A DNA stretch of 34,030 nt from Prevotella sp. UBA2456 (GCA_002342415.1 DDPY01000035.1:220-34249); one strand, 5' to 3'; positions 15,444 to 24,053 are shown, counted from the stretch's first letter. The notes: generated by a model from the sequence alone, not told the origin. Made by a program: numbers and translations.

Positions 15444-16529
15444 ATGAAGATTCTTAAGACCATTCTTGCGGTTGCACTGCTCTCACTGACTGCAACAACC
15501 GCCACAGCTCAGGAAACTGAGTATCAGTTCAAGCCTCATTTCTATATCGACCTGCAGGGCGGTGCCCAGTGGACTGTAGGTGAGACGAAATTCAAGGACC
15601 TGATTTCTCCCAACATTCAGGGAGCCATCGGCTATCAGTTCTCCAAGGTTATCGGTGCCCGTCTGGCTGTCAACGGCTGGCAGTCGAAGGGTGGCTTCCC
15701 CGGCAACATCAAATACAAGTGGAAGTACATTGCTCCAGGCATCGACATCACCTTCAACCTGTCTAACCTCATCGCAGGCTGGAATCCCAAGCGTTTCTTC
15801 AATGTCAGCGCATTCTTAGGCGGTGGTGCCAACATCGGCTGGGGCAACCAGGAGATGAACGACCTTGCAGCACGCGGCTATACCGCACGCTACCTCTGGG
15901 ACGGCACCAAGGTGCGCCCCTACGGACGTGTAGGTCTGCAGCTCGGTTTCCGTCTGAGCGACTATGTCAACCTGCTGCTCGAAGCCAATGCCAATGGCCT
16001 GTCTGACAAGTACAACTCAAAGTACGGTAACAACATGGATAAGTACTTCAACGCACTGGCTGGTCTGCGCATCAACCTCGGCAAGGGCTACAATGCTATC
16101 GAGAAGCCCGCTCCCGAGCCCGAGCCCACCTACGTGGAGCCTACTCCCGCTCCCAAGCCCGTTGTCGAGCCCGCTCCCGCTCCCAAGACCGAAGCCGTCA
16201 AGGTGGAGCCCATGCGCCGCGAGGTATTCTTCCTGATCAACAAGACCACTATCCGCGAGAGCGAGGCCGCCAAGATCAAGGACATTGCCGACTATCTGAA
16301 GGCTAACAAGAATGCCAAGGTCAACATCGTAGGCTATGCCGATGCCGGTACCGGTAACGACCGCATCAACGACCGTCTGGCCCAGCAGCGTGCCGATGTC
16401 GTGGTGAAGTGCCTCCTCGAAAAGTTCGAGATTGCCGCCGACCGCATCAGCTACGACTCCAAGGGTGCTCACGTACAGCCGTTCACCGAGAACGACAAGA
16501 ACCGTGTAACCATCATGATTGCCGAGTAA
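15444..16529 (+). CDS. ompA: OmpA family outer-membrane protein
   Basis: A 361-residue protein: signal peptide (1-22, ending TATA before QE), a beta-barrel of about 195 residues with alternating aromatic strands, a Pro/Glu/Ala linker (about 218-256, PEPEPTYVEPTPAPKP and similar) and a C-terminal OmpA peptidoglycan-binding domain (about 260-361) with INDRLAQQRADVVVKCL and NDKNRVTIMIAE. It tethers the outer membrane to peptidoglycan and is usually abundant in Bacteroidota. Its strong promoter and terminator (16557-16588) make it a single-gene unit, although the recombinase gene begins only 9 bp after the terminator T run and may depend on read-through. Confidence 0.93.
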   Translation: MKILKTILAVALLSLTATTATAQETEYQFKPHFYIDLQGGAQWTVGETKFKDLISPNIQGAIGYQFSKVIGARLAVNGWQSKGGFPGNIKYKWKYIAPGIDITFNLSNLIAGWNPKRFFNVSAFLGGGANIGWGNQEMNDLAARGYTARYLWDGTKVRPYGRVGLQLGFRLSDYVNLLLEANANGLSDKYNSKYGNNMDKYFNALAGLRINLGKGYNAIEKPAPEPEPTYVEPTPAPKPVVEPAPAPKTEAVKVEPMRREVFFLINKTTIRESEAAKIKDIADYLKANKNAKVNIVGYADAGTGNDRINDRLAQQRADVVVKCLLEKFEIAADRISYDSKGAHVQPFTENDKNRVTIMIAE

Positions 16530-16556
16530 GCATCTACACAACAAAACAACACCAAG

Positions 16557-16588
16557 GGCTGTTTCCAACACGGAGGCAGCCTTTTTTT
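16557..16588 (+). terminator. Terminator of ompA
   Basis: GGCTGTTTCC (16557-16566) pairs with GGAGGCAGCC (16572-16581) with two G-T wobbles and a 5-nt loop, followed by seven T. Confidence 0.85.
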
Positions 16589-16596
16589 ATTACCCT

Positions 16597-17631
16597 ATGA
16601 CTATGAAGACTATGAACAACCAACTGGAAATCAATCTCAACATTGCCGACATCAACAACCTCCGACTCAGAGTAAATGGCACAGAATACATGCTGACCCC
16701 CATACACCAACAGCAGACAGACACAAATTCCACCAACACTCCCCTACTCGCCGACTATGTCCACCGACTGGTGAAAGAACTCGTTGGCCAGGGGCGCCGA
16801 CGGACTGCAGAGACCTACCGCTGCGCACTCAACCGCTTCGCCGCCTTTCTGCCGCACGGCGACATCCCCATCTCCGACATCGACAAGCAGCTGATTGTCA
16901 ACTACGAGCGCCACCTGAAAGCCGATGGGCTGACCAGCAACACCACCTCCTTCTATATGCGCGTGCTGCACACCATCTACAACCGGGCCGTCAACGACCA
17001 ATACACACCCGACCAGCAGCCCTTCACCCAGGTCTATACCGGCATTGCCAAGACCAGGAAACGCGCCATCACCCTTGCCGACATCCAGCACATCCGGCAG
17101 CTCAGCAACCTGCCGCGCCACGAAGAACTTGCCCGCGACCTCTTTCTCTTCTCCCTCTACACCCGAGGCATGGCTTATATCGACATGGCCTACCTCAAGC
17201 CGGCCAACATCACCGGAGGCATCCTCACCTACCGCCGACACAAGACCGGACAGACTCTCAACATGCGCTGGGAACAGCAGATGCAGGAAATCGTAGACCG
17301 CCATCCCTCGCCCAATGCCGACTATCTGCTCCCCATCATCAAGCGCAGCAACGGTTGTGAGCGCAGCCAGTACCGCGAGAGCCAACGCTTGATTAACTAT
17401 CAGCTGAAATCCATCGGCCAGAAAATCAGCCTGTCCCTACCCCTCACCATGTATGTAGCCCGCCACTCCTGGGCAAGCATCGCCCACTCCATGAACATAC
17501 CCCTCAGCATCATCAGTGCAGGCATGGGCCACACCTCGGAGCACACCACCCAGATATACCTGAAGACCCTCGACAGCACCCAGCTCGACACCACCAATGC
17601 CAGCATCATCCAAGCCATCAACAGTCTGTAG
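16597..17631 (+). CDS. Tyrosine recombinase (probable DNA invertase)
   Basis: A 344-residue site-specific recombinase of the phage-integrase/Tsr type common in Bacteroidota. The N-terminal arm and SAM-like core-binding domain span about 50-150, the catalytic domain 155-335. Catalytic residues: Arg190 (SLYTRGMAY), Lys216 (YRRHKTGQ), Arg289 in YVARHSWAS, His312 (MGHTSEHTT) and nucleophile Tyr321 (QIYLKTL). The histidine of the H-x-x-R box is replaced by Tyr286. ATG 16597 lies 9 bp after the ompA terminator and no -7 box is visible, so expression is probably low and from read-through. The gene ends 32 bp before an 11-7-11 inverted site and 124 bp before lipoprotein gene A, which has an inverted partner 11 kb away. 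The likely job is inverting that segment. Confidence 0.92.
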   Translation: MTMKTMNNQLEINLNIADINNLRLRVNGTEYMLTPIHQQQTDTNSTNTPLLADYVHRLVKELVGQGRRRTAETYRCALNRFAAFLPHGDIPISDIDKQLIVNYERHLKADGLTSNTTSFYMRVLHTIYNRAVNDQYTPDQQPFTQVYTGIAKTRKRAITLADIQHIRQLSNLPRHEELARDLFLFSLYTRGMAYIDMAYLKPANITGGILTYRRHKTGQTLNMRWEQQMQEIVDRHPSPNADYLLPIIKRSNGCERSQYRESQRLINYQLKSIGQKISLSLPLTMYVARHSWASIAHSMNIPLSIISAGMGHTSEHTTQIYLKTLDSTQLDTTNASIIQAINSL

Positions 17632-17663
17632 AACCGAATCATTCGAATTGTACTATTCCTCAT

Positions 17664-17692
17664 AACCGCATCTCAGGACAAGAGATGCGGTT
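17664..17692. other. Left recombination site candidate, also terminator hairpin
   Basis: Arms AACCGCATCTC (17664-17674) and GAGATGCGGTT (17682-17692) are perfect inverted repeats of 11 bp around a 7-bp spacer AGGACAA. That is the layout of tyrosine-recombinase core sites. The same sequence forms an 11-bp RNA hairpin downstream of the recombinase stop codon, so it can also end that transcript. The spacer and right arm recur in inverted orientation at 28639-28656. Confidence 0.75.
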
Positions 17693-17852
17693 TAAAATAG
17701 TGAGATTATAGAGAGTAAACAACATTTTATTTATTAATTAATTTAAACAATTCGTATGAACAAAACAAAGTTTTTTAGTTCGTTGCTTGTAGCAGCCTTG
17801 TTCGCTACTACGAGTGTGTTCACGTCTTGTAAGGACTATGATGACGACATCA
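17672..17852 (+). repeat. Left copy of 181-bp inverted repeat (5' end of gene A)
   Basis: 84 bp upstream plus 97 bp of coding sequence of gene A match, in opposite orientation, 28479-28659 at gene B. Long identical runs include the first 26 bp and a run of about 60 bp across the start codon. Differences are a few substitutions and balanced indels at 17698-17726 and four or five silent or conservative changes in the signal-peptide codons. Similarity stops abruptly at 17672 and around codon 33 (GACATCA). Confidence 0.9.
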
Positions 17853-20800
17853 AGAACTTGCAGACGCAGATTGACCAGAAGGCTCTGACCAGCGAGTTGA
17901 CCGCTCTTCAGTCCCAGCTGGCTACGATTTCGGCCAATGCCACCAAGGCTGCCCAGGATGCTGAGGCTGCCCTGAAGGCTGCCAACGCTGCCCAGACGAC
18001 AGCCAGTGCTGCCGTGACCACTGCTCAGCTTGATGAAGCCATCAACGCTGTGAAGAAGACTGCCGAGCAGGCTGGTACCGACGCTGCCGCAGCTATGCAG
18101 GCCGCTACTACTGCCGGCACCGATGCTTCGGCTGCTGCTGAGGCTGCCAAGAAGGCTCAGGAGACTGCCGACAAGGCTGTTGCCGATGCCGCTGCCGCTG
18201 CTACCAAGGAGCTTCCCGCTGATGTACAGAAGGCTGTTCAGGACATTGCTGCTCTGAACCAGAAGGCTGTTACTACCGACAACCTGAAGCAGCAGCTCGT
18301 TGATCTTGGCATCAAGATCGAGCAGGGCGAGAGCGAGGGTGAAGAGGTAGGCAAGTACAAGGCTATGATCGACGAGCTCTATGCCGCCGTTACAAGCGTT
18401 GAGCTCTATGCTTCTTATAGCTGGAACAGCAGCGAGGCCAATAGCCTTGAAAAACAGATGAACCCAGGCGCATGGACGGATTGGCAAGGTAATCTCCAAT
18501 ATTACACCGGTATCAATCCTTTGTGGCTCAACTTCATCCATGGTACTGTTGCTGAGGATTCCAAGTTTGGTGACAACGAGGCTTATACCGCTGCCGACAA
18601 GCAGATTGAGTACAAGAAGGGTGCTGACATCAAGGATGCTACGGCACTGATTATCCGTGTGAACCCCGTGAATGCTGATATTACTTCAGCCAACATCAAA
18701 CTGATTAACTCTAAGGGAGAAGACCTAGATAAAGTTATCGCTGTCACAAAAGCAGAGCGTTTTGACGAGCTGATTACTCGTGGTGCAAGCGTCAACTCTG
18801 GTCTGTGGAAACTTACTCTGAAGGCTGCTGACGGCATTTCTGAGGAAAGCTTCAACAAGGCAGTTCGTGTTTACGATGAGGCTACAGACACTTATGGTGA
18901 TCGAATTGCATTCGCCGTTGCTATCAACAATACTGCAAAGAATAGCGAGGACCGTTATGTAGCTTCTACATTCGATTTAACTCCTTGGTATGGAGACTAC
19001 ACGCCTGCCTCTGCATTCGGTTTCTCTGTGAATGAAACTCCTGTTGACCAAGTTCGCAACCGTTGGCTCAATCAGGGTAATGGTAACTATATAGTCAGGG
19101 CTGAACACGGTGAGACAAGCACTACCAATCCTGAGTTGGCTTGGGTAGATAACACTGACAAGATTCCGACACCTGCTACTGCTATTGTTGGAAAGGTTGG
19201 TGATGACAACACTAATGTCCAGATTGATAATAACAAATATTATTATGAGACTCGTCGTTGGAGATCTTTCGTTTACGCAGATGTTAACGAGCCGTTTGTG
19301 CTGAGCGATTTCTATGGAAATATCGGCAATAAGGCACTTGACTATTACTATGTAGTCTTCGATAAGGGCAATGCCATCGAATCTGCTCCTTCTGAGTGGA
19401 ATGCCTGGAACAGCTATTCAGTAGAAGGTCTCGGTGTGATGACTCCTGCAGACCAGGATTTGACCATGAAGATTACCAGCGCAAGTGCTAAGGGTGATGT
19501 AGTAGGTTTCCGTGTATACGCTGTCAACCGCGATGGTACGCTGGCAGATCCTGACGGTCGTGCATTCTATGTCTACGTCGGTAAGAAGGGCGAAGAGAAC
19601 AAGGAAGCTTCTGCTAAAATCGTTGCCACCAAAACTAATGTAGAGTCTGAAGCTATGGACGTAAAGGGATGGTTTAAGGCCGGTAGCAACTATTACTTCT
19701 ATCCCTATGACGTAAATACAACAAACAAGAATCCTAAGTGGATTGTCGACGCAAACAACACGCAGGACTTCGATATGAGCAATGTTACCTTGAAGTTCTA
19801 TGATAAGAATGGTAATCTTCTCACTAATGGAACCTATACTGATCCATACCATATTGCCGGTGATGATATTAAAGATGCTGTTAAGGTAACGTTTACTCCT
19901 AATAACAACATTGCTGGTATGCTGAACGATGCTACCTATACCATCTTCATTCGCCAGAGTGAGACACATGTTGATGATACTCAGAGAATGCCATATGCTA
20001 CCCTGACTATCACAAAGGTGATGCCTGACAAGGCCAAGACTCTTGAGTTCCGTCCGAAGCAGGAGACCAAGGATGGCACAGGTGACTTCATTGCTTACAT
20101 GATTCCTAATGAGAATGCATGGGCAGCACCTTGGGCTACCACCTTCCCGACTATTGACGATGCAGACGCAACGAAAGCCGCTTACGATGCTACAACTGCT
20201 AGAGACAATGGATTCAAGAACCTGAACAACATCTTCTATAATCTTGACGAGGAGGATGATATTGAGTTCATCTTTGCTAACTCTCTGAAGAAGGACAACA
20301 AGGTTGTTGATCTGGTTGACGACAACAAGACCGGTATTGTAGCTAACGTACCTGGTGACAAATACATCCTTGACGTGGCTGCTGAGTTCATCGATGGCAA
20401 GACAAAGCATAATGTACAGACCTACACTAACTATGATGGTGTTTCTACTTACTACGATAAGGACAACAACCTGCATTATGGCGAAGTATGGTCGGTTGCT
20501 TCGACTCAGAAGCTGACAGCTACCTATGCTTGCTGGCACCACGCTATGCATGACATTGCATTCAAGACTGCTGTCAACCTGCAATGGAGTGCAGAAGGTA
20601 CAGAGACCACGACTCCGTTTAGCAACGTTACTACCAAGAACTCTTACAACTCAACCTACTTCGGTCTGACCCTTGATAAGTTGACTGCAAACAAGTGGTT
20701 GATAATTAATGGTGCTCCTGAGCTGAACACGAAGGCCGATGGTACTGGTCAGGTTAATCCTTACTTCAAACCTACTATTGATGGTACTAACATTAAATTC

Positions 20801-20950
20801 ACTCAAGGGAGTGTTCAGGTTGATGCCAACCCGACAGCCAACCACGATGAGTACCTGATTATTAGGTTCAAGGATGCCTTCGGTCACACAGTTGCACTTG
20901 CTTCTAAGGTTACCATTAAGAAGGCTACTACTAATGCTCCCAGACACTAA
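17756..20950 (+). CDS. Large surface lipoprotein A (variable locus, probably silent orientation)
   Basis: A 1064-residue predicted lipoprotein: signal peptide, lipid Cys25 (VFTSC), then acidic KDYDDD, which resembles the Bacteroidota lipoprotein surface-export signal. Residues about 30-220 are Ala-rich heptad-like helix (LQTQIDQKALTSELTALQSQ), predicted coiled-coil. The rest (about 230-1064) is beta-rich with Asn/Asp/Thr, like stacked Ig-type domains, and ends TIKKATTNAPRH. The function is unknown; a surface adhesin or variable antigen is plausible. The first 32 residues are almost identical to gene B, while the remainder is unrelated. No -7 box is seen between the recombinase stop and the start codon, so this copy is likely unexpressed in the orientation shown. 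Confidence 0.85.
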   Translation: MNKTKFFSSLLVAALFATTSVFTSCKDYDDDIKNLQTQIDQKALTSELTALQSQLATISANATKAAQDAEAALKAANAAQTTASAAVTTAQLDEAINAVKKTAEQAGTDAAAAMQAATTAGTDASAAAEAAKKAQETADKAVADAAAAATKELPADVQKAVQDIAALNQKAVTTDNLKQQLVDLGIKIEQGESEGEEVGKYKAMIDELYAAVTSVELYASYSWNSSEANSLEKQMNPGAWTDWQGNLQYYTGINPLWLNFIHGTVAEDSKFGDNEAYTAADKQIEYKKGADIKDATALIIRVNPVNADITSANIKLINSKGEDLDKVIAVTKAERFDELITRGASVNSGLWKLTLKAADGISEESFNKAVRVYDEATDTYGDRIAFAVAINNTAKNSEDRYVASTFDLTPWYGDYTPASAFGFSVNETPVDQVRNRWLNQGNGNYIVRAEHGETSTTNPELAWVDNTDKIPTPATAIVGKVGDDNTNVQIDNNKYYYETRRWRSFVYADVNEPFVLSDFYGNIGNKALDYYYVVFDKGNAIESAPSEWNAWNSYSVEGLGVMTPADQDLTMKITSASAKGDVVGFRVYAVNRDGTLADPDGRAFYVYVGKKGEENKEASAKIVATKTNVESEAMDVKGWFKAGSNYYFYPYDVNTTNKNPKWIVDANNTQDFDMSNVTLKFYDKNGNLLTNGTYTDPYHIAGDDIKDAVKVTFTPNNNIAGMLNDATYTIFIRQSETHVDDTQRMPYATLTITKVMPDKAKTLEFRPKQETKDGTGDFIAYMIPNENAWAAPWATTFPTIDDADATKAAYDATTARDNGFKNLNNIFYNLDEEDDIEFIFANSLKKDNKVVDLVDDNKTGIVANVPGDKYILDVAAEFIDGKTKHNVQTYTNYDGVSTYYDKDNNLHYGEVWSVASTQKLTATYACWHHAMHDIAFKTAVNLQWSAEGTETTTPFSNVTTKNSYNSTYFGLTLDKLTANKWLIINGAPELNTKADGTGQVNPYFKPTIDGTNIKFTQGSVQVDANPTANHDEYLIIRFKDAFGHTVALASKVTIKKATTNAPRH

Positions 20951-20994
20951 AAAACGGGATAGGTTGTTAGTACACCCTAATTAAGAAAAGGTCC

Positions 20995-21028
20995 GAGGGG
21001 GGATGTTCTTACAAGGACGTCCCCCCTT
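20995..21028 (+). terminator. Terminator of lipoprotein gene A
   Basis: GGGGGGA (20997-21003) and TCCCCCC (21020-21026), extended by an A-T and a G-T pair, with a 16-nt loop that can pair further (GT/AC). Followed by CTTTC rather than a long T run. 45 bp after the stop codon. Confidence 0.75.
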
Positions 21029-21047
21029 CTTTCAACAAATTGCAAAT

Positions 21048-21431
21048 ATGAAAAAAACGGTTATATTTGGTATCCTGATGTCTGCCCTCTGCCTGCTTTC
21101 GGTAAGTAGTTGTCGCGAGAAGCAGCTTCTGAATGTCCGTGGCGAGGTGAAGAGCGTCGAGATTCACAAAGACACGCTGATTGCGTTGACCCTAAGTCTC
21201 AATAACGGCGGTGACAGTCTGGTGTTCAATCTGGATAATGCCCGTTTTCAGAATGGTGTTATGCTACCAAAGGATTCTGTGATTGTCGACTACATCGAAC
21301 ACCATGATACGCTGAAAGCACTGGTTGTCACTGTACTTCCGAAGGTCAACAATTTCAGTCTGCCTGACACGCTCGTGACCATCAGCAGAAAAGCTACAGA
21401 CAACGAACCAAGTCAGTCAAAGGGCAAATAA
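21048..21431 (+). CDS. Small lipoprotein of unknown function
   Basis: A 127-residue predicted lipoprotein (signal peptide MKKTVIFGILMSALCLLSVSS, then Cys at residue 22). The mature part is beta-rich (LIALTLSLNNGGDSLVFNLD), a compact single domain I do not recognise. ATG 21048 gives a normal signal peptide; the longer frame from 21003 would start inside the terminator hairpin. It lies between gene A and the secreted beta-helix gene, 62 bp before the latter, so the two may be co-transcribed. It is inside the predicted invertible segment. Confidence 0.7.
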   Translation: MKKTVIFGILMSALCLLSVSSCREKQLLNVRGEVKSVEIHKDTLIALTLSLNNGGDSLVFNLDNARFQNGVMLPKDSVIVDYIEHHDTLKALVVTVLPKVNNFSLPDTLVTISRKATDNEPSQSKGK

Positions 21432-21493
21432 GGGATATACGAACGTTTTTAGTTTACTTCGTTTAATTATTAACTTTTAAAACAAATCTATTT

Positions 21494-23395
21494 ATGAAAC
21501 AGAAACTTACTCTCATGTTACTGGCTTTCTGTGCCACTTTTGCCTTTGCAGCTACTCAGGGGCAGAGAAGAGCTGATGGAAATTCTCTCTTGATTAAGTT
21601 TACAGAGAAAGTAGATGCAGGTTCATTGGCTAATACCTATTCTGATGGAGAATTTGTCCTTACCAGAACTGCAGACACAAATAACAAGCATGCTATTGAT
21701 GCAAACGACGCATACTTCGGTACAGCCGAGAGTTATGTAAAGTTTGACTACCGCTTCAAGACAGGTGGCAAGTCAAGCTCTAGTAATTCTCTTCAGCTGA
21801 CTATTCCTGCAGCTGGCACCTTGAAAGTGTATGCGCGGACAGCAAGTTCTTCCGCAACAGATCGAAATGTCGTCCTTACCCAAGACGGAGCAGAGCTTTA
21901 TAAAGCTGTGGTAAAAGATGCCGATGCGGTTGATGTTGTAATAAACGAAGAATCAAAAAAAGTTTATCCTGTTATTGCTGTAGAAGTTAACGCTGGTACA
22001 GTAGATGTAACCTATCCTGTCGGTGCCCTTAATTTCTATGGTTTTGAATTGGCCACTGCTGGCGAGGAAGCTGGTCCAAAGAACATCGAGATTTCTCCTG
22101 AGTCTGGTTCAGACATTGGCGCAGTCCTGGCCGCTGAAGTGGAAGGAATGGAGGAAATTGGCAATATCACCATTAACTTGGAAGAAAATGGCTACTATAC
22201 TATCAGTAAGTCTATTGTTGCCTCGCAGTCTCTTGTTATCAATGGTAATGGCGCCACCATCGATGCAAGTACTCTTGACGGTGCTGGTTTCATCAGCTAC
22301 ACAACTGTTAGGGGAGTTAAGGCGATGAAGGATGAGTCAACAGAGAGTGCTTACACAGTTGTTGAAAATGTTACCGTGAAGGATGTCGAGATCTCCGGGT
22401 TGATCAAACCTATTATCAACAACACTTATAGTAAGGTTTTGTTTAAGACTATTTTAATTAACAATTGCGTGATTGAGATTACAGGTAACTTCAACGCATT
22501 CAACCTTGGTGTTGCTTATCCTGAAAATCTGAAGATTGAGAAAACTACTATTTGGTCAAATGAGGGTCATAAAGGCTTCTTCTTCAAAGCAGACGGCAAA
22601 CCCGCTGATATCACTTCTACTGCTACCACCACATGGACTGTTGACCATTGTACACTGGTTAACATTTCCGTTGATAAGAAGGCAAACAACAGCAATGGCG
22701 GTATCAAGGGTAAGAAGACTACTACGATGGTGCTTACCAACTCCATCCTCTATAACTTCGGTTCGAAATCAGGTAATGAGGTTAATGGTTGGCTGTGGGG
22801 CCAGAACGGTGGTGCAAACGCTATTTACACCAACAACACGTATTGGAGTGCCGATGGCGCTGTTTTTGGTTGGACTGACTCCAGCAAGGGTGGTTCTGAC
22901 CAAACTGGCACCGCTCTGACCACTGATCCCTATTTTAAAGATCCATATAATGGTGACTTCGCCGTGGAGGCTGCTTCCGATCAGGCAGCAAAGGAGACTG
23001 GCGACCAGCGCTGGGGAACCTGGACGGCTGCAGGAACAGAGTTTGCAATTACTATTGGTGAATCAGAAAATGGTACTGTGACAGTAGACAATCCAAATGC
23101 TGTAGAGGGTACAGAGGTGACCATCACCGCTACTCCTGCCGAGGGATATGAAGTGGATGCGATGACGGTTAAGGATGCCGACGGTAACGAGATTACCGTT
23201 ACCGACGGTAAGTTCATCATGCCTGCCAAGGCTGTGACAGTTACCGTAACCTTCAAGCTCTCTACAGGTATTAGCAATATCTCGGCTGACAAGAGCCTCG
23301 AAGGTGCTGTCTTCTACAACCTGAACGGCCAGCGCGTAGAGAAACCCGCCAAGGGCCTCTACATTGTGAATGGCAAGAAGGTCGTGATTAAGTGA
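21494..23395 (+). CDS. Secreted beta-helix/DUF5123-like protein with C-terminal sorting motif
   Basis: A 633-residue exported protein with signal peptide (MKQKLTLMLLAFCATFAFA). An N-terminal beta-sandwich (about 30-190) precedes a right-handed beta-helix-like region (about 195-500: SLVINGNGATIDASTLDG, VENVTVKDVEISG, VDHCTLVNISVD), as in DUF5123-type or pectate-lyase-like proteins. A bacterial repeat domain follows (about 515-590: GTVTVDNPNAVEGTEVTITA). The end, YNLNGQRVEKPAKGLYIVNG plus KKVVIK, is the C-terminal motif common in Prevotella secreted proteins and resembles type IX secretion sorting domains. Polysaccharide binding or cleavage is plausible; catalytic residues cannot be assigned. 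Inside the predicted invertible segment. Confidence 0.8.
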   Translation: MKQKLTLMLLAFCATFAFAATQGQRRADGNSLLIKFTEKVDAGSLANTYSDGEFVLTRTADTNNKHAIDANDAYFGTAESYVKFDYRFKTGGKSSSSNSLQLTIPAAGTLKVYARTASSSATDRNVVLTQDGAELYKAVVKDADAVDVVINEESKKVYPVIAVEVNAGTVDVTYPVGALNFYGFELATAGEEAGPKNIEISPESGSDIGAVLAAEVEGMEEIGNITINLEENGYYTISKSIVASQSLVINGNGATIDASTLDGAGFISYTTVRGVKAMKDESTESAYTVVENVTVKDVEISGLIKPIINNTYSKVLFKTILINNCVIEITGNFNAFNLGVAYPENLKIEKTTIWSNEGHKGFFFKADGKPADITSTATTTWTVDHCTLVNISVDKKANNSNGGIKGKKTTTMVLTNSILYNFGSKSGNEVNGWLWGQNGGANAIYTNNTYWSADGAVFGWTDSSKGGSDQTGTALTTDPYFKDPYNGDFAVEAASDQAAKETGDQRWGTWTAAGTEFAITIGESENGTVTVDNPNAVEGTEVTITATPAEGYEVDAMTVKDADGNEITVTDGKFIMPAKAVTVTVTFKLSTGISNISADKSLEGAVFYNLNGQRVEKPAKGLYIVNGKKVVIK

Positions 23396-23407
23396 ATGAA
23401 ATGAGAA

Positions 23408-23423
23408 CCTCCCAAAGGGGAGG
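23408..23423. repeat. Short GC-rich hairpin, relative of the comM insertion
   Basis: CCTCCC (23408-23413), loop AAAG, GGGAGG (23418-23423), 12 bp after the stop codon of the secreted protein gene. It resembles the GC-rich hairpin at 3002-3034. Confidence 0.5.
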
Positions 23424-23487
23424 GGCATTTTAACCCATCTTCACGCAATTGTTTTTGTGGAGAGTTAATATTTATTTGAATTGTTGA

Positions 23488-23521
23488 AGTGGCGGCTCGT
23501 GAGAGTCGCCACTTTTTTTTT
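23488..23521 (+). terminator. Strong terminator after secreted protein gene
   Basis: AGTGGCGGCTC (23488-23498) pairs with GAGTCGCCACT (23503-23513) through one G-T wobble, closed by a GTGA tetraloop and followed by nine T. A textbook rho-independent terminator. Confidence 0.9.
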
Positions 23522-23557
23522 GATGGGCTCTGCGGATTTAAAAAAGAACGCGAAACA

Positions 23558-23590
23558 TTTGCAACTGTCGGAATAAGTTTGTATCTTTGC
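23558..23590 (+). promoter_or_regulatory. Promoter of XRE regulator
   Basis: TTTG (23558-23561), 20 bp, TATCTTTGC (23582-23590), consensus in both boxes. An ATG at 23594 would fall at the transcription start, so ATG 23630 is the likelier start codon. Confidence 0.8.
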
Positions 23591-23629
23591 AGAATGAACA
23601 TAGACAATAGATGTAAACGAAAAAAAATT

Positions 23630-23929
23630 ATGAAAGTAGCCAACCCGATATACGACATCAGTGCAGAACTGGAACAGGAGTTTGGCCCTAAGGGTTCTGC
23701 CAGCCGCAAGGTAGCTGAGGATAAGGCTTGGGAAGAGTATAATGCTCAGATTCTTCTTGATGCCAGGAAGAACGCTGGCCTCACCCAGCAGGAGTTGGCA
23801 GAGAGGATAGGTGCAGACAAAAGTTATGTATCTCGTCTGGAGCGTGGACTTACCATCCCCTCCGTCTCAACCCTCTATCGTATCGCAGCAGCAATGGGAT
23901 TGGCTGTAGAACTGAGACCCATTGCATAG
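23630..23929 (+). CDS. XRE-family helix-turn-helix regulator (HigA-like)
   Basis: A 99-residue protein. An N-terminal helical segment (VANPIYDISAELEQEFGPKG) is followed by a Cro/C1-type HTH (about 39-95: LLDARKNAGLTQQELAERIG, then YVSRLERGLTIPSVSTLYRI). The layout is that of HigA-type antitoxins encoded downstream of a HigB/RelE toxin. No toxin gene or remnant is visible between the promoter and this start, so it is solitary here. It may be an orphan antitoxin or a dedicated regulator. It sits within the predicted invertible segment and a set of regularly spaced palindromes follows it (23998-24053). Start 23630 is chosen from the promoter position. Confidence 0.88.
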   Translation: MKVANPIYDISAELEQEFGPKGSASRKVAEDKAWEEYNAQILLDARKNAGLTQQELAERIGADKSYVSRLERGLTIPSVSTLYRIAAAMGLAVELRPIA

Positions 23930-23997
23930 TATGAAGGAGAGTACAGTTGCAAATGTTTCGAGTTCTTTTTATATTCTGCAGAGCTCACCAAAAACTG

Positions 23998-24053
23998 TGA
24001 GTTAACTCAAAACACCGATTGAGTTAACTCAAACGATCAATCGAGCTAACTCA
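23998..24053. promoter_or_regulatory. Three palindromic sites spaced exactly 22 bp
   Basis: TGAGTTAACTCA is found at 23998-24009 and again at 24020-24031; CGAGCTAACTCA lies at 24042-24053. Start-to-start distance is 22 bp in both cases, about two helical turns, so bound dimers would sit on one DNA face. A weaker half-site (GAGCTCA, 23981-23987) keeps the same phase. It lies after the XRE gene, in a 269-bp gap (23930-24198) with no coding potential. Cooperative operator array or a short repeat; partner unknown. Confidence 0.6.

Noticed and set aside
16597..17631. Recombinase as integrase of a prophage or conjugative element
   Set aside because: No phage, mobilisation or conjugation genes lie nearby and the tRNA is 11 kb away without a visible attachment repeat. 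Inverted repeats at two lipoprotein starts fit an invertase better.
23998..24053. CRISPR array
   Set aside because: Repeats are 12-bp palindromes with 10-bp gaps, only three copies and no cas genes.
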